From contig NZ_SWJE01000016.1 in assembly GCF_005144415.1 (NCBI RefSeq), positions 62,001-126,000 of the forward strand: DNA of 64,000 nucleotides, written 5' to 3'. How positions within the stretch are numbered: position 1 is the first letter of the stretch; the number at the start of each line of letters is the position of its first letter. Source of the stretch: Trinickia terrae (GTDB lineage Bacteria; Pseudomonadota; Gammaproteobacteria; Burkholderiales; Burkholderiaceae). Below the pieces are notes generated by a model, which did no database searches, had not been told where the DNA came from, and was given only the letters and a program-made list of their open reading frames with translations. Positions 49,915-63,949 of this stretch are shown here, piece by piece. The position numbers were made by a program, and so were the translations under genes.

Positions 49915-52900
49915 GTGCGTCTGACCTCGATCAAACTCGCTGGCTTCAAATCCTTTGTCGATCCCACGCATTTCCAGGTACCGGGCCAGCTAGTCGGCGT
50001 GGTCGGTCCCAATGGCTGCGGCAAGTCCAACATCATCGACGCCGTGCGCTGGGTGCTAGGTGAATCGCGCGCTTCCGAGCTGCGCGGCGAATCGATGCAG
50101 GACGTGATCTTCAACGGCTCGACCGCGCGCAAGCCCGGCAGCCGCGCGAGCGTCGAGCTCGTCTTCGACAACGCCGACGGCCGCGCCGCGGGCCAGTGGG
50201 GCCAATACGCGGAGATTGCGGTCAAGCGCGTGCTCACGCGCGACGGCACTTCGAGCTACTACATCAACAACCTGCCGGCGCGCCGCCGCGACATCCAGGA
50301 CATCTTCCTCGGCACGGGCCTCGGGCCGCGCGCCTACGCGATCATCGGGCAGGGCATGATCGCGCGGATCATCGAGGCGAAGCCCGAGGAGCTGCGCGTG
50401 TTTCTCGAAGAGGCCGCGGGCGTGTCGAAGTACAAGGAGCGCCGCCGCGAGACCGAGAACCGCCTGCACGACACGCGCGAGAACCTGACGCGCGTCGAGG
50501 ACATCGTCCGCGAGCTCGGCGCGAACCTGGAGAAGCTCGAAGCGCAGGCGATCGTCGCGACCAAGTTCAAGGAACTGCAGGCCGACGGCGAGGAGAAGCA
50601 GCGTCTCCTGTGGTTGCTGCGCAAGAACGAAGCGGCCGGCGAGCAGGAGAAGCAGCAGCGCGCGATCAGCGGAGCGCAGATCGACCTCGAGGCGCAGACG
50701 GCCAAGCTGCGCGAGGTCGAAGCGCAGCTCGAAACGCTGCGCGTCGCGCACTATTCGGCGAGCGACGCCATGCAGGGCGCGCAAGGCGCGCTCTACGAAG
50801 CGAACGCTGAAGTGAGCCGCCTCGAAGCCGAGATCAAGTTCATTGTCGAGTCGCGCAACCGCGTGCAGGCGCAGATCGCTGCGCTCACCGCGCAGCGCGA
50901 GCAGTGGCAGATGCAGGCCGAGAAGGCGCGCGGCGACATCGAGGATGCCGAGGAGCAGTTCGCTATCGCCGAAGAGAAGGCGGTGCTCGCGGAAGAGGAA
51001 GCGGCCGCCAAGCACGATGCGATGCCCGCGCTCGAAGCGCGCTGGCGCGATGCGCAGAACCAGCTCAACGACGAGCGCGGCGGGATCGCGCAGACCGAGC
51101 AGGCGCTCAAGCTCGAAGCGGCGCACCAGCGCAACGCCGACCAGCAACTGCAGCAATTGCAGCAGCGCCATGAGCGCCTGAAGGCCGAGGCGGGCGGGCT
51201 CGACGCGCCGGACGAAGCGCAGCTCGAAGAGCTGCGCATGCAGCTTGCGGAGCATGAAGAGATTCTGAACGACGCACAGGCGCGCCTCGCCGATGCGCAG
51301 GAAACGCTGCCGCGGCTCGATGCCGAGCGCCGCGCCGCGCAGGAGCGCGTGCAGGCGGAGAGCGCGCAGATCCATCAGCTCGAGGCGCGTCTCGCCGCGC
51401 TCAAGCAGTTGCAGGAGAACGTCCAGACCGAAGGCAAGATCCAGCCTTGGCTGGACAAGCACGAACTGGGCGCGCTGCCGCGCCTGTGGAAAAAACTGCA
51501 TGTCGAAGCGGGCTGGGAAACCGCGCTCGAATCCGTGCTGCGCGAGCGGCTTGCTGCGCTCGAGGTTTCGAACCTCGATTGGGTGAAGGCGTTCGCCACC
51601 GACGCGCCGCCCGCCAAGCTCGCCTTCTACGCACCGCCGGCGGCCGGGCTGCCGCGCGAGACGCCTGCTGCGCTGCGGCCGCTGCTGTCGCTCGTGCGCA
51701 TCGACGACGCCGGCCTGCGCGCCGTGCTCAACGAATGGCTCGGCCAGGCGTTCCTCGCCGACGATCTCGCGCAGGCGCTCGCGATGCGCGCGCAATTGCC
51801 GGACGGCGGCGCGTTCGTCGTGAAGGCCGGGCATATCGTGACGCGCGTTGGCGTGCAGCTCTACGCCGCCGATTCGGAGCAGGCCGGCATGCTGGCGCGC
51901 CAGCAGGAAATCGAAAACCTGACGCGCCAGGTGCGCGCGCAAGCCTTGCTCGCCGACGAAGCGCGAGCCGCCGCGATCCGCGCGGAGGCGGCGCATACGC
52001 AGGCGTCGCAGGCGCTTGCCGACGTGCGCGCGCAAGCCGAGCGTGCGACGCAGCGCGTTCATGCTTTGCAGATGGACGTGCTCAAGCTCACGCAGGCGCA
52101 CGAGCGCTACACCCAGCGCAGCACGCAGATTCGCGAAGAGCTCGAAGAAATCCGAGCGCAGATCGAAGAGCAGCGCGCGCAGCGCGCCGAGTCGGAAGCG
52201 AACTTCGAACGCTACGACGGGCAATTGGCCGAACTGCAGGCGCGCTTCGAAGACAACCAGATGGCCTTCGAAGCGCTCGATGAAGAGCTGACCGCGGCGC
52301 GCGGCCAATCGCGCGATCTCGACCGCGCCGCCACCGATGCGCGCTTCGCCGTGCGCAACATGGCGAACCGCATCGACGAATTGAAGCGCAGCATCCAGGT
52401 CGCACATGAGCAGAGCGAGCGCGTCGCCGTGTCGCTCGAAGATGCGCGCGCGGAACTCGAGACGATCAACGAGCAGACCGCGCACACGGGCCTGCAGGAC
52501 GCGCTGGAGATCCGCGCGGCCAAGGAAGAGGCGCTGCATGCGGCGCGCCTCGAACTCGACGACCTGACGGCGAAACTGCGCCAGACCGACGAAATCCGCC
52601 TCACCGCCGAGCGCTCGCTGCAGCCGCTGCGCGACCGCATCACCGAACTGCAGCTGAAGGAGCAGGCCGCGCGCATCTCCGGCGAGCAGTTCATCGAGCA
52701 ACTGACGGCGGCAGGTGCCGACGAAGCGCAACTGCAGGCGAAGCTCACGCCGGACATGAAGCCGTCCTACCTGCAAGGCGAAGTGACGCGCATCAACAAT
52801 GCGATCACGGCGCTCGGCCCGGTGAACATGGCGGCGCTCGAAGAGCTGGCCGCCGCGACCGAGCGCAAGACCTTCCTCGACGCCCAATCGGCCGACTTGA

Positions 52901-53433
52901 CGAGCGCGATCGAAACACTCGAAGACGCGATCCGCAAGATCGACCAGGAGACGCGCACGCTGCTGCAAGGCACGTTCGACGAAGTGAACCGCCATTTCGG
53001 CGAGCTGTTCCCGCGTCTCTTCGGAGGAGGCCAGGCAAAGCTCATCATGACCGGCGACGAGATTCTCGACGCCGGCGTGCAGGTGATGGCGCAGCCGCCC
53101 GGCAAGAAGAACTCGACGATCCATCTGCTCTCGGGGGGCGAGAAGGCGCTGACTGCCACGGCGCTCGTGTTTGCGATGTTCCAGCTCAATCCGGCTCCGT
53201 TCTGCTTGCTCGACGAAGTGGACGCCCCGCTCGACGACGCCAATACCGAACGTTTTGCGAACCTTGTGCGGGCGATGTCGGACAAAACACAGTTCCTGTT
53301 CATTTCGCACAACAAGATCGCGATGGAGATGGCGCAGCAGCTGATCGGTGTGACAATGCAGGAGCAAGGCGTGTCGCGCATCGTGGCCGTCGACATGGAA
53401 ACGGCTGCTGGCTTTGCACAGAATACGGTTTGA
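49915..53433 (+). CDS. smc: Chromosome segregation protein SMC
   Basis: Structural maintenance of chromosomes ATPase that condenses and organises the nucleoid. The 1172-residue product has Walker A GPNGCGKSN near residues 32-40, two very long Ala/Glu/Gln/Arg-rich coiled coils, a hinge near residues 510-670, and the C-terminal signature LLSGGEKALTATAL with Walker B FCLLDEVDAPLDDAN. The start is GTG at 49915 (VRLTSIKLAGFKSFVD); the upstream open frame is not coding. The partners scpA and scpB are not in the window. The large open frame on the opposite strand is an artefact of the codon bias. Confidence 0.97.
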   Translation: MRLTSIKLAGFKSFVDPTHFQVPGQLVGVVGPNGCGKSNIIDAVRWVLGESRASELRGESMQDVIFNGSTARKPGSRASVELVFDNADGRAAGQWGQYAEIAVKRVLTRDGTSSYYINNLPARRRDIQDIFLGTGLGPRAYAIIGQGMIARIIEAKPEELRVFLEEAAGVSKYKERRRETENRLHDTRENLTRVEDIVRELGANLEKLEAQAIVATKFKELQADGEEKQRLLWLLRKNEAAGEQEKQQRAISGAQIDLEAQTAKLREVEAQLETLRVAHYSASDAMQGAQGALYEANAEVSRLEAEIKFIVESRNRVQAQIAALTAQREQWQMQAEKARGDIEDAEEQFAIAEEKAVLAEEEAAAKHDAMPALEARWRDAQNQLNDERGGIAQTEQALKLEAAHQRNADQQLQQLQQRHERLKAEAGGLDAPDEAQLEELRMQLAEHEEILNDAQARLADAQETLPRLDAERRAAQERVQAESAQIHQLEARLAALKQLQENVQTEGKIQPWLDKHELGALPRLWKKLHVEAGWETALESVLRERLAALEVSNLDWVKAFATDAPPAKLAFYAPPAAGLPRETPAALRPLLSLVRIDDAGLRAVLNEWLGQAFLADDLAQALAMRAQLPDGGAFVVKAGHIVTRVGVQLYAADSEQAGMLARQQEIENLTRQVRAQALLADEARAAAIRAEAAHTQASQALADVRAQAERATQRVHALQMDVLKLTQAHERYTQRSTQIREELEEIRAQIEEQRAQRAESEANFERYDGQLAELQARFEDNQMAFEALDEELTAARGQSRDLDRAATDARFAVRNMANRIDELKRSIQVAHEQSERVAVSLEDARAELETINEQTAHTGLQDALEIRAAKEEALHAARLELDDLTAKLRQTDEIRLTAERSLQPLRDRITELQLKEQAARISGEQFIEQLTAAGADEAQLQAKLTPDMKPSYLQGEVTRINNAITALGPVNMAALEELAAATERKTFLDAQSADLTSAIETLEDAIRKIDQETRTLLQGTFDEVNRHFGELFPRLFGGGQAKLIMTGDEILDAGVQVMAQPPGKKNSTIHLLSGGEKALTATALVFAMFQLNPAPFCLLDEVDAPLDDANTERFANLVRAMSDKTQFLFISHNKIAMEMAQQLIGVTMQEQGVSRIVAVDMETAAGFAQNTV

Positions 53434-53525
53434 ACCGCGTGCGCAGTGCGCTTCGCAGCGGCTCGACGCCGCGCGAATGTCGAGCGCACGCGTGTCGCAT
53501 ATAAAGAATTGCTGATGGAGCGTGC

Positions 53526-54767
53526 ATGGACGAGTTGACACTCGGGTTGATCGGCGCAGGGGCCGTGGTGGTAGGGGGTGTGGTGGCGTATAACGCTTGG
53601 CAGGGCGCGAAGGTGCGCCGCCGGATGCCGAGACCGATGCCGCCTGAGGCCGCGGAAACGTTCGCTCGGCAGGATAACGAAGAGGAGCGGCCGTTCATCG
53701 AGCCCGCGCGGCCGAGTGCGCGCCGCGAACCGTCGCTGTCGGAGGCGGAGCAAACCACGGGAGCCGCCCGCGTCGAGCCGAGCTTCGGCGGCGTGGCGCC
53801 GCTCGATGTACCTGCCGACATCCAGGCCGAGACGACGACGCCGAACGGCTTTCCCGAAGAGGCGGCGGGCGAGCCTGCCGTCAAGGAAGAGCCGCAGGAA
53901 CGCGAAGAGCCGATCCTGCCCGCCGCCACGACGATTTCCGCGGCTCCGCCGCACATCGTCGATCGCCGCATCGATTGCATCGTGCCGATTCGCTTGAGCG
54001 GTCCGCTCGCGGGCGAGAAGGTGATCCCGCTGGCGCAACGCTTGCGGCGCGCCGGCAGCAAGCCGGTCTACATCGAAGGCAAGCCCGAGGGCGGCAACGG
54101 CTGGGAGCTGCTGCAAAACGGCGCGCGCTATGAAGAGCTGCGCGCCGCGGCACAGCTGGCCAATCGCAGCGGCGCGCTGAACGAGCTCGAGTTTTCCGAG
54201 TTCGTGTCCGGCGTACAGCAGTTCGCCGATGCGATCGACGGCGCGCCGGAATTCCCTGACATGCTCGAGACGGTGTCGATGGCGCGTGAACTCGACGCCT
54301 TCGCGGCGCAATGCGACGCGCAGTTGTCGATCAACGTGATGTCTGACGGCGCGCCGTGGTCGGCGAACTACGTGCAAGCCGTGGCGTCGCAGGACGGTCT
54401 GCTGCTCTCGCGCGACGGCACACGCTTCGTGAAGCTCGATGCCAGGCAGAATCCGGTGTTCATGCTGCAGTTCGGCGACACCAACTTCCTGCGCGACGAC
54501 CTCACCTACAAGGGCGGCCAGATGATCACGCTGGTCCTCGACGTGCCGGTCGCCGACGAAGACATCCTGCCGTTCAGGCTCATGTGCGACTACGCGAAGT
54601 CGCTCTCGGAGCGGATCGGCGCACGCGTCGTCGACGACCAGCGGCGTCCGTTGCCCGAGGCCGCGCTGCTGTCGATCGAGAAGCAGTTGATGACGCTCTA
54701 CGCGAAACTTGAGGAGGCCGGTATTCCGGCCGGCTCGCCCGCGACGCGGCGGCTTTTCAGCCAGTAG
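53526..54767 (+). CDS. ZipA-like cell division protein (C-terminal FtsZ-binding domain)
   Basis: A 413-residue protein with ZipA architecture: an N-terminal membrane anchor (LTLGLIGAGAVVVGGVVAYN), a Pro/Glu/Ala-rich linker to about residue 150, and a C-terminal globular domain (RRIDCIVPIRLSGPLAGEKV, LDVPVADEDILPFRLMCDYA) resembling the ZipA FtsZ-binding domain. In Escherichia coli ZipA ties FtsZ to the membrane. The gene order smc - zipA-like - ligA is conserved in gamma- and betaproteobacteria, although here a minus-strand hydrolase intervenes. Confidence 0.87.
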   Translation: MDELTLGLIGAGAVVVGGVVAYNAWQGAKVRRRMPRPMPPEAAETFARQDNEEERPFIEPARPSARREPSLSEAEQTTGAARVEPSFGGVAPLDVPADIQAETTTPNGFPEEAAGEPAVKEEPQEREEPILPAATTISAAPPHIVDRRIDCIVPIRLSGPLAGEKVIPLAQRLRRAGSKPVYIEGKPEGGNGWELLQNGARYEELRAAAQLANRSGALNELEFSEFVSGVQQFADAIDGAPEFPDMLETVSMARELDAFAAQCDAQLSINVMSDGAPWSANYVQAVASQDGLLLSRDGTRFVKLDARQNPVFMLQFGDTNFLRDDLTYKGGQMITLVLDVPVADEDILPFRLMCDYAKSLSERIGARVVDDQRRPLPEAALLSIEKQLMTLYAKLEEAGIPAGSPATRRLFSQ

Positions 54768-54807
54768 CGCGCAGCCCAGGCCGGTAGCAACCGGCATCGA
54801 CTTCGAG

Positions 54808-54833
54808 AGGCCCGTCGCAAGACGGGCCTTTTC
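54808..54833 (+). terminator. Terminator after the ZipA-like gene
   Basis: AGGCCCGTC and GACGGGCCT form a 9-bp stem with a GCAA loop, followed by TTTTCG. Confidence 0.85.
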
Positions 54834-54883
54834 GTCGTTGCTTGCGATGACCTGCCGCCGCGGTCCATCGGTCTCTCAGTCTC

Positions 54884-55726
54884 TCAGTCTCCATCGACGT
54901 CCTTCGGCCACGCGCCGCCCACGATCCACGCCTTGATCGCCGCGACGACCGCCTGGTCCTCGCCATAAAAGCCGTGGTGCGCCTTCGCCTGGCAAGGGTT
55001 GCCGCGCGCCATGCCGCCGTGCACGGTGATCAGGTCGTGCGCGGCAGCGATTTCCCGGGCGGCGCGATAGGAACACAGGAAACATGCATCGTCCTCGTGA
55101 TGGACGAATAACTGGCGAGCCTGGATCGAGCCGTAGTCGAAGCCGGTGAGCGGCAGCGCTTGTCCGCGCGACGGGCTGCTCAACGTCGACGTATGGATGA
55201 CCGCGTCCCAAACCCCGGGCAGCGCTCGTCCGGCGAAGGCCGACGAGATCGTGCCGCGGCTCGTGCCGATCAGCACGAGCTTGGCGGAGGGAAACCGCTG
55301 GCGCAGATCCGCGGCGATGCGCTCGAGGTCCTGCGCGTGGCGCGGCGATGCTCTGAACTCGTCGGAATAGCCGCCGGACTGATCGGACGGCGCGTCGATG
55401 ACCGCGGTAGCGAACCCGTCGGTGGCAAAGAGCGTGCGCGAGCGCACCAGGAAATTGCCGTGCTCGAGCAGACGGATCGTGCCGTCGGCGCTTTGCGAGA
55501 GCTGCAGCGCGCCTTCGCCGCCGGGGAACATCACGAGCACCCATTGCGGCGCGCCGGCATCGGGCTGCGTCAGCAGATAGGAGATCGTCGCGCCGCCGGC
55601 GAGCGGCACGGAGATCACCTGCTCGGCGGCATAAGCGCGGCCGGCCAGCACGAGCGTCAAGGCGGCCAGCCAGGACGCCGCGATTCGAGGCCGGATTGCC
55701 TGCAGGAACGAAGGTAGGTGTCTCAT
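54884..55726 (-). CDS. Secreted alpha/beta hydrolase
   Basis: A 280-residue exported protein with an N-terminal signal (WLAALTLVLAGRAYA, cleavage near residue 33), then an alpha/beta-hydrolase fold: oxyanion region VMFPGGEGALQL, nucleophile elbow LIGTSRGTISS, an acid in FVHHEDDACF and a late His in KAHHGFYGED. Two close Cys in DACFLCS may form a disulfide. Substrate unknown. It is inserted on the opposite strand between the ZipA-like gene and ligA. Confidence 0.82.
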   Translation of the reverse strand: MRHLPSFLQAIRPRIAASWLAALTLVLAGRAYAAEQVISVPLAGGATISYLLTQPDAGAPQWVLVMFPGGEGALQLSQSADGTIRLLEHGNFLVRSRTLFATDGFATAVIDAPSDQSGGYSDEFRASPRHAQDLERIAADLRQRFPSAKLVLIGTSRGTISSAFAGRALPGVWDAVIHTSTLSSPSRGQALPLTGFDYGSIQARQLFVHHEDDACFLCSYRAAREIAAAHDLITVHGGMARGNPCQAKAHHGFYGEDQAVVAAIKAWIVGGAWPKDVDGD

Positions 55727-55732
55727 CGATGA

Positions 55733-58578
<2,846 letters not shown>

Positions 58579-58605
58579 CGTATCGAAGTTGCCTGGCTAA
58601 AAACG

Positions 58606-58640
58606 GAAACGCCCGCATCGATGACGATGCGGGCGTTTCT
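58606..58640. terminator. Bidirectional terminator between def and the pseudouridine synthase gene
   Basis: AAACGCCCGCATCG pairs with CGATGCGGGCGTTT (14 bp, ATGA loop), with A-rich and T-rich edges; the genes are convergent. Confidence 0.92.
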
Positions 58641-58675
58641 GCCTCCGCGTGCAGCGTTACGCGCCGGACGCGCGG

Positions 58676-60250
58676 TCAGAACTCCTCCTCAGGCAGCAGA
58701 TAGCGCCACTGTCCTGGCGGCAGTGAGCCGAGCGGAATGCGTCCCATGCGGATGCGCCTCAGGCCCACCACGTTCAGACCCACCAGTTCGCACATGCGCC
58801 GGATCTGGCGCTTCTTGCCCTCGCGCAGCACGAAGCGCAACTGCTCGCCGTTTTGCCAGCTGACCTTTGCCGGCCTGAGCGGGACGTCGTCGAGCGACAG
58901 GCCGTGCCGGAGCTTCGCGAGCAGTTCCGGCGGGAAATGCTGGTCGATGTCCGTCGTGCGCTCGCCATACGCGACGCGCACCAGATACTCCTTTTCGATC
59001 GGCGAATGGATGCCGATCAATTGCTTCGCGACGCGGCCGTCTTGCGTCAGCACGAGAAGGCCGGTCGAATCGATGTCGAGGCGGCCTGCCGGCGCGAGCT
59101 GGCGCAGGTGGCTGGCGGAAAACTGGACGTCCGAGCGATCGCCTTCCCAATGGTTGGCGGGGGTGATCAGCGTGATCGCCGGCTGGTAGCCGTCTTCGGC
59201 TTGGCCGGACACGTAGCCGACCGGCTTGTGCAGCAGGATCGTCACCTGCTTGGCTTGCGCCGCGCGCGCGTTGGCGACGATTTCGATGTGCTGGCCGACG
59301 TGCACCTTGGCTCCGAGCGTGTCGACGCGCTCCCCGTCGACGAGGACCCAGCCTTTTTCGATCCATTCGTCCGCCTCCCGGCGCGAGCAAAGGCCGAGCT
59401 CGGACATGCGTTTCGAGAGGCGCATCGTTTCGCTCGCGTCACCACCGGTACGTGTTTCGGTCGGCGGGGAGACTGCGCGGCCAGTGGCGGCGGCTGGCCT
59501 CCGGTCGGGCGTCTCGTCGCGGCGCATGCGCCGCTCGCCGGCGGGGCGCTTGGGCGCAGGCTTGAATTCTTCGCGCTCGGCATGGGATCGCTTGACGGGC
59601 TGGCCGATCTTGCGGGCACCGCGTGCGGAATCGCTTGCTGTGCGGTTCGTCGTGCTTTGACGAGCCATGTCCGGCGAACGGCCTTCACCGTAGCCGCCGC
59701 GCGCGCCCTCGGAGGATGCCGGGCGGCGCGGTCCGGCGGCGCGCTCGGTTTTCGCGTACCCGCGCCCGTCGTCTTTCGCGTACCCGCGCCCGTCGTCTTT
59801 TCGCGCCGGCCGCTTGGCCGTGGAGAATCGGTCGTTGCGCGTGTCGTCTTCGCGCCGTTGTTCGCCGCGCGCGCCAGCCGGCCGTTTTGCGCCGGCGGAT
59901 TCGGCGTCGCCGCGCCCAGGACGGGCTGCGTAAGGCCGCTTGGGCGCTTCGGCGCCGCCGCGCTCCGGTTTGCCGTGGCGCGCCGCGTCGCTGCCTTTCC
60001 TTGCGGCGGCAGGCCGGGCTTGCTTGGCTGCCGTAGCACCGGGCTTGCGCACATCACTAGCCGGGCGATTGGCGCTTCCCGCCGCTCCAGAGGGACCCGG
60101 CGCGCGCGGCACTCCTGCCGGCCGCTCGGTCTTGGCCTCCGCTGGGCGAGCCGGCCGCGTAGGCTTGCGTGCCGACGAGCTGCCGGAACGGACGGGGGCG
60201 CGATCCGGCGTGGCCGGTCGCGGGTGCTTGGCTGTCAATTTGACGCGCAT
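58676..60250 (-). CDS. 23S rRNA pseudouridine synthase of the RsuA/RluF type with long disordered N-terminus
   Basis: A 524-residue protein. Residues about 280-340 form an S4 RNA-binding domain ([20 protein letters not shown]). The catalytic domain has [12 protein letters not shown], the catalytic Asp in [15 protein letters not shown] and [14 protein letters not shown]; spacing resembles RluF more than RluB. The first 270 residues are Arg/Lys/Ala/Pro-rich and unstructured, including an exact tandem copy of DDGRGYAK from a 24-base duplication (59750-59797). Start ATG 60250 (MRVKLTAKH). The target uridine is not certain. Confidence 0.9.
   Translation of the reverse strand: MRVKLTAKHPRPATPDRAPVRSGSSSARKPTRPARPAEAKTERPAGVPRAPGPSGAAGSANRPASDVRKPGATAAKQARPAAARKGSDAARHGKPERGGAEAPKRPYAARPGRGDAESAGAKRPAGARGEQRREDDTRNDRFSTAKRPARKDDGRGYAKDDGRGYAKTERAAGPRRPASSEGARGGYGEGRSPDMARQSTTNRTASDSARGARKIGQPVKRSHAEREEFKPAPKRPAGERRMRRDETPDRRPAAATGRAVSPPTETRTGGDASETMRLSKRMSELGLCSRREADEWIEKGWVLVDGERVDTLGAKVHVGQHIEIVANARAAQAKQVTILLHKPVGYVSGQAEDGYQPAITLITPANHWEGDRSDVQFSASHLRQLAPAGRLDIDSTGLLVLTQDGRVAKQLIGIHSPIEKEYLVRVAYGERTTDIDQHFPPELLAKLRHGLSLDDVPLRPAKVSWQNGEQLRFVLREGKKRQIRRMCELVGLNVVGLRRIRMGRIPLGSLPPGQWRYLLPEEEF
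59750..59797 (-). repeat. Exact 24-bp tandem duplication inside the pseudouridine synthase gene
   Basis: Two identical 24-base units side by side encode DDGRGYAK twice, in frame, in the disordered N-terminal region. Confidence 0.9.
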
Positions 60251-60336
60251 AAACTCTCTCAACAAAACGCCGGACCGCTTCGCGTTTCAGTGGCCCAAAT
60301 GGCCCGACGACGCAAAGCGGCGGGGATAAGCAGCTT

Positions 60337-62910
60337 TCAGACCGCGATCGCGCGCAGCAGCTCGGTTTCGATCTGGATTTGCAGCCGGTTGTCCGACAGG
60401 CCGCGCCCGTCGAGCAGGAACACGTCCTCGACGCGTTCGCCAAGCGTGTTGATCCGCGCCGCGTGGACGCCGACCCGGTGCTCGGCCAGCACGCGCGCGA
60501 TCGAATAAAGAAGGCCTGGCCGGTCGTTGGCCGACACGGACAGGATGTAGTACTGGCCGCGCTCGTCGGCCCGCAGGTCGACGCGCGGCGTCACGGGAAA
60601 CGTGCGCGAAAGCCGCGACAGCCGCCCCTTGGACGGCTCGGGCAGGAGCGCTTCGACCGCCAGCCGCGCGGCGAGTTGCTGCTCGACGAGATTGGCGATA
60701 TCGCGGTAGTGCACGTCGTCCTCGGTGTGCGCGACGATGAAGTTGTCGAGCGCATAGCCGTGCCGCGTCGTGCTGACCCGTGCGTCGAGCACCGAGAGCC
60801 CGTTGCGGTCGAAGTACGCGCAGATGCCAGCGAACAGGTCCGAGCGGTCCTTCACGTAGACGAGCACCTGCAGCGCTTCGCCGATCGGCGACGGGCGCGC
60901 CCGCACGATCGCCGTCTGCGTTTCCACGTGGCGGTACAGCACGCGCGTCTGCCAGGCGATGTCGGCGGCGTCGTGACGCAGGAAATAGCCGACGTCGAGC
61001 TGTTCCCAGAGCGCGAGATGCGCGTTCTCGGGCACCGTCTCGAGCCGCAGCAACGACAGCGCCTCTTCCTGCCGCTGCTTCAGTTCCGAATGCGCGTCGG
61101 GACGGGCGCCGCCGAGCACGGCGAGTGTCGTGCGGTACAGGTCCTCGAGCAACTTGCCTTTCCAGTTGTTCCAGACCTTCGGGCTCGTGCCGCGGATGTC
61201 GGCGACCGTCAGCAGGTAGAGCGCCGTCAGGCGCCGCTCGGTGCGCACCAGCTCGGCGAACTGCTTGATGACCTCGGGGTCGCTCGTGTCCTGCTTCTGC
61301 GCGACCTGGCTCATCGTCAGGTGGTGCTGGACCAGCCAGACGACGAGCTCGCCGTCATCGCCCTTGATGTCGTGGTCGCGGCAGAAGCGCCGCGCGTCGG
61401 CCATGCCGAGCGTCGAGTGGTCGCCGCCGCGGCCCTTGGCGATGTCGTGGAAGAGCGCCGCGACGTACAGCACCCACGGCCGCTCGAAGTTCGCGATCAG
61501 CTGGCTGCAGAACGGATATTCATGCGCATGCTCCGCGATCGCGAAGCGGCGCAGGTTGCGCAGCACCATCAGGATGTGCTGGTCGACCGTATAGACGTGA
61601 TAGAGGTCGTGCTGCATCTGCCCGACGATGCGCCGGAAATTCAGCAGGTAGCGCCCGAGCACGCTCGTCTGGTTCATGAGCCGGAACGCATGCGTGATGC
61701 CTTGCGGCTGCTTGAGGATCTCCATGAACAGGCGCCGGTTCTCCGGGTCGCGCCGCCAGTGCTGGTTCATGATGTCGCGCGCGTTGTAGAGCGCGCGCAG
61801 CGTGCGCGCCGAGAGCCCTTTGATGCCGGGCGTCGCCTCGAACAGCAGGAAAGCTTCGAGGATCGCATTCGGTGAGCGCTCGAACACGTCGTCGCTGCCG
61901 ATTTCGATCGTCCCTTGCTTCTCGACGAAGCGCTCCGACAGCACGCGCGTGATGCCGCTCGTCTTCGGGAAGAGCTGCGCCTCGATGTTCTGGATCAGGA
62001 TCGTCGCGAGCTGCGTGACGGCCTTGGCGGCCCAGTAGTAGCGGCGCATCAGCTGTTCGCTCGCGCGCTTGGTCTGCGTCGCCTTGAAGCCGAAGCTCTC
62101 GGCGGCGGCCGTCTGCAGGTCGAACAGCAGGATGTCCTGACGGCGTCCCGCGATCACGTGCAGGCGCGCGCGCAGCGCCTTCAGGAAGCCTTCGTTGCGG
62201 CGCAGCTCGCGGGCCTCGCGATCGGTGATGAGGCCCCGCGCGTCCAGCTCCTTCCAACTGCTGCCGAAGCCCGCCGCGCGCGTGATCCAGAGGATCAGCT
62301 GCAAGTCACGCAGGCCGCCGGGGCACTCCTTGACGTTGGGCTCGAGGCTGTACGGCGAGTCCTGGAACTTCGCGTGGCGCTGGCGCATTTCCAGCATCTT
62401 CGCCTGGAAGAACGCGCGCGGATCGAGGGTCTCGTTGTAGCGCAGGGTGAAGGTCTCGAAGAGCGCCGTGCTGCCGACGATGCGCCGCGCCTCCAGGAGC
62501 GAGGTGCGCACCGTGACATCGTTCGAGGCCTCCTCGATGCATTGCGCGACCGTGCGCACGCTGCTGCCGAGCTCGAGTCCGAGATCCCAGGCCATGCCGA
62601 TGAAGCGCTCGATGGACGCCTCGATATGCGGCGGCGCTTCCTCCGGCAGGAGCACCAGGATGTCGACGTCCGAATACGGCGCGAGCTCGCCGCGGCCGTA
62701 GCCGCCGACAGCAAGGAGCGCGAGCGTCGCCGGCAGCTCGCAGGTTTCCCAGGCGCCGCGCAGGGCCTCGTCGGTGGTGCGGGCGAGTGCGCGCATCAGC
62801 GAGTCGACGTTGGACGATGTCTTGAAGCGCTCCAGCAGTTCGGTCTTGGACACTTTGTGGTCCGCTTTGAGCGACAGGGCTTGGGGAAGGGCGGCGGGGG
62901 ATGCGCTCAT
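60337..62910 (-). CDS. glnD: Bifunctional uridylyltransferase/uridylyl-removing enzyme GlnD
   Basis: Senses glutamine and modifies the PII protein, controlling nitrogen assimilation. The 857-residue product has the nucleotidyltransferase motif [20 protein letters not shown] near residues 70-92, a central helical region ([13 protein letters not shown]), an HD hydrolase domain with [13 protein letters not shown] near 490, and two C-terminal ACT domains ([13 protein letters not shown], and [20 protein letters not shown]). Length is standard. Downstream of map on the same strand. Confidence 0.97.
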   Translation of the reverse strand: MSASPAALPQALSLKADHKVSKTELLERFKTSSNVDSLMRALARTTDEALRGAWETCELPATLALLAVGGYGRGELAPYSDVDILVLLPEEAPPHIEASIERFIGMAWDLGLELGSSVRTVAQCIEEASNDVTVRTSLLEARRIVGSTALFETFTLRYNETLDPRAFFQAKMLEMRQRHAKFQDSPYSLEPNVKECPGGLRDLQLILWITRAAGFGSSWKELDARGLITDREARELRRNEGFLKALRARLHVIAGRRQDILLFDLQTAAAESFGFKATQTKRASEQLMRRYYWAAKAVTQLATILIQNIEAQLFPKTSGITRVLSERFVEKQGTIEIGSDDVFERSPNAILEAFLLFEATPGIKGLSARTLRALYNARDIMNQHWRRDPENRRLFMEILKQPQGITHAFRLMNQTSVLGRYLLNFRRIVGQMQHDLYHVYTVDQHILMVLRNLRRFAIAEHAHEYPFCSQLIANFERPWVLYVAALFHDIAKGRGGDHSTLGMADARRFCRDHDIKGDDGELVVWLVQHHLTMSQVAQKQDTSDPEVIKQFAELVRTERRLTALYLLTVADIRGTSPKVWNNWKGKLLEDLYRTTLAVLGGARPDAHSELKQRQEEALSLLRLETVPENAHLALWEQLDVGYFLRHDAADIAWQTRVLYRHVETQTAIVRARPSPIGEALQVLVYVKDRSDLFAGICAYFDRNGLSVLDARVSTTRHGYALDNFIVAHTEDDVHYRDIANLVEQQLAARLAVEALLPEPSKGRLSRLSRTFPVTPRVDLRADERGQYYILSVSANDRPGLLYSIARVLAEHRVGVHAARINTLGERVEDVFLLDGRGLSDNRLQIQIETELLRAIAV

Positions 62911-62984
62911 GGGCGACGGGTCGGCATGTCGATCATCGGGGCTTAAGCGGGCGTTGGATGAAAATGGGCGGCGCGGCTGAAATC

Positions 62985-63791
62985 TCAGGCCGCCGCCGCG
63001 ATCTGCGGCTTCGCGGGCGTGCCGGCTGACACGGTCAGCACGTCATGGCCGGTCTCGGTGACGAGCACCGTATGCTCCCATTGCGCCGACAGGCTGCGGT
63101 CGCGCGTCTTGACGGTCCATTGGTCCGGCATGGTGCGGATTTCGCGGCGGCCTGCGTTGATCATGGGCTCGATTGTGAAGATCATGCCGGCCTGCAGCTC
63201 GAGGCCCGTGCCGGGACGCCCGTAATGCAGGATCTGCGGATCTTCGTGGAACACCGTGCCGATGCCGTGGCCGCAATACTCGCGCACGACGCTGTAGCCC
63301 TGCGCCTCGGCGTGCCGCTGGATCGCGTGGCCGATGTCGCCGAGGAACGCACCCGGGCGCACCTGCTCGATGCCGAGCCACATGCACTCGTAGGTGGTCT
63401 GCACGAGGCGCTTGGCGAGGATCGAGCCTTCGCCGACCATGAACATCCGGCTCGTGTCGCCGAAATAGCCTTCCTTGATTACGGTGATGTCGATATTGAG
63501 CGCATCGCCGTTCTTGAGGACCTTGTCGCCGGGAATGCCGTGGCAGATGACGTCGTTGACCGAGATGCAGGTCGCCTTCGGGTACGGCGGGTAGCCGGGC
63601 GGCTGGTAGTTGAGCGGCGCGGGGACGGTGCCCTGCACGTCGAGCATGTAGTTGTGGCACAGGCGGTCGAGCTCGGCGGTCGTGACGCCCGCCTTGACGA
63701 ACGGCGTGATGTAGTCGAGCACTTCGCTGGCGAGGCGGCAGGCCACGCGCATTTGCGCGATGTCGTGTGCGTTTTTGAGCGTAATAGCCAT
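62985..63791 (-). CDS. map: Methionine aminopeptidase, type I
   Basis: Removes initiator methionine. The 268-residue product has the pita-bread-fold metal ligands: Asp in LNIDITVIK and [10 protein letters not shown], His in [11 protein letters not shown], and Glu in FTIEPM and the late [11 protein letters not shown]. Start ATG 63791 ([11 protein letters not shown]). It is divergent from the outward promoter at the right edge, the usual map/rpsB arrangement in proteobacteria. Confidence 0.96.
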   Translation of the reverse strand: MAITLKNAHDIAQMRVACRLASEVLDYITPFVKAGVTTAELDRLCHNYMLDVQGTVPAPLNYQPPGYPPYPKATCISVNDVICHGIPGDKVLKNGDALNIDITVIKEGYFGDTSRMFMVGEGSILAKRLVQTTYECMWLGIEQVRPGAFLGDIGHAIQRHAEAQGYSVVREYCGHGIGTVFHEDPQILHYGRPGTGLELQAGMIFTIEPMINAGRREIRTMPDQWTVKTRDRSLSAQWEHTVLVTETGHDVLTVSAGTPAKPQIAAAA

Positions 63792-63949
63792 GAGTCCAGG
63801 TCTGAATTGCGTTGATTGCGCGATTATCGCACCATATTCGACCCGTCGCAGGCCATTCAAGTGAATGTAAAGAGGCCAGGGAAGTCCTGCCGGAAAGGGG
63901 CCTGGCAGGATTGCGGCGAGCGCGGCCGCGCGGCAAATCGAATCCCGGC

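Noticed and set aside
50056-53541. 1161-residue open frame on the minus strand across smc
   Set aside because: It is the shadow of a high-GC, Ala/Glu/Arg-rich coiled-coil gene. The translation is Arg/Leu/His-rich with no motif, while the plus strand encodes an intact SMC protein.
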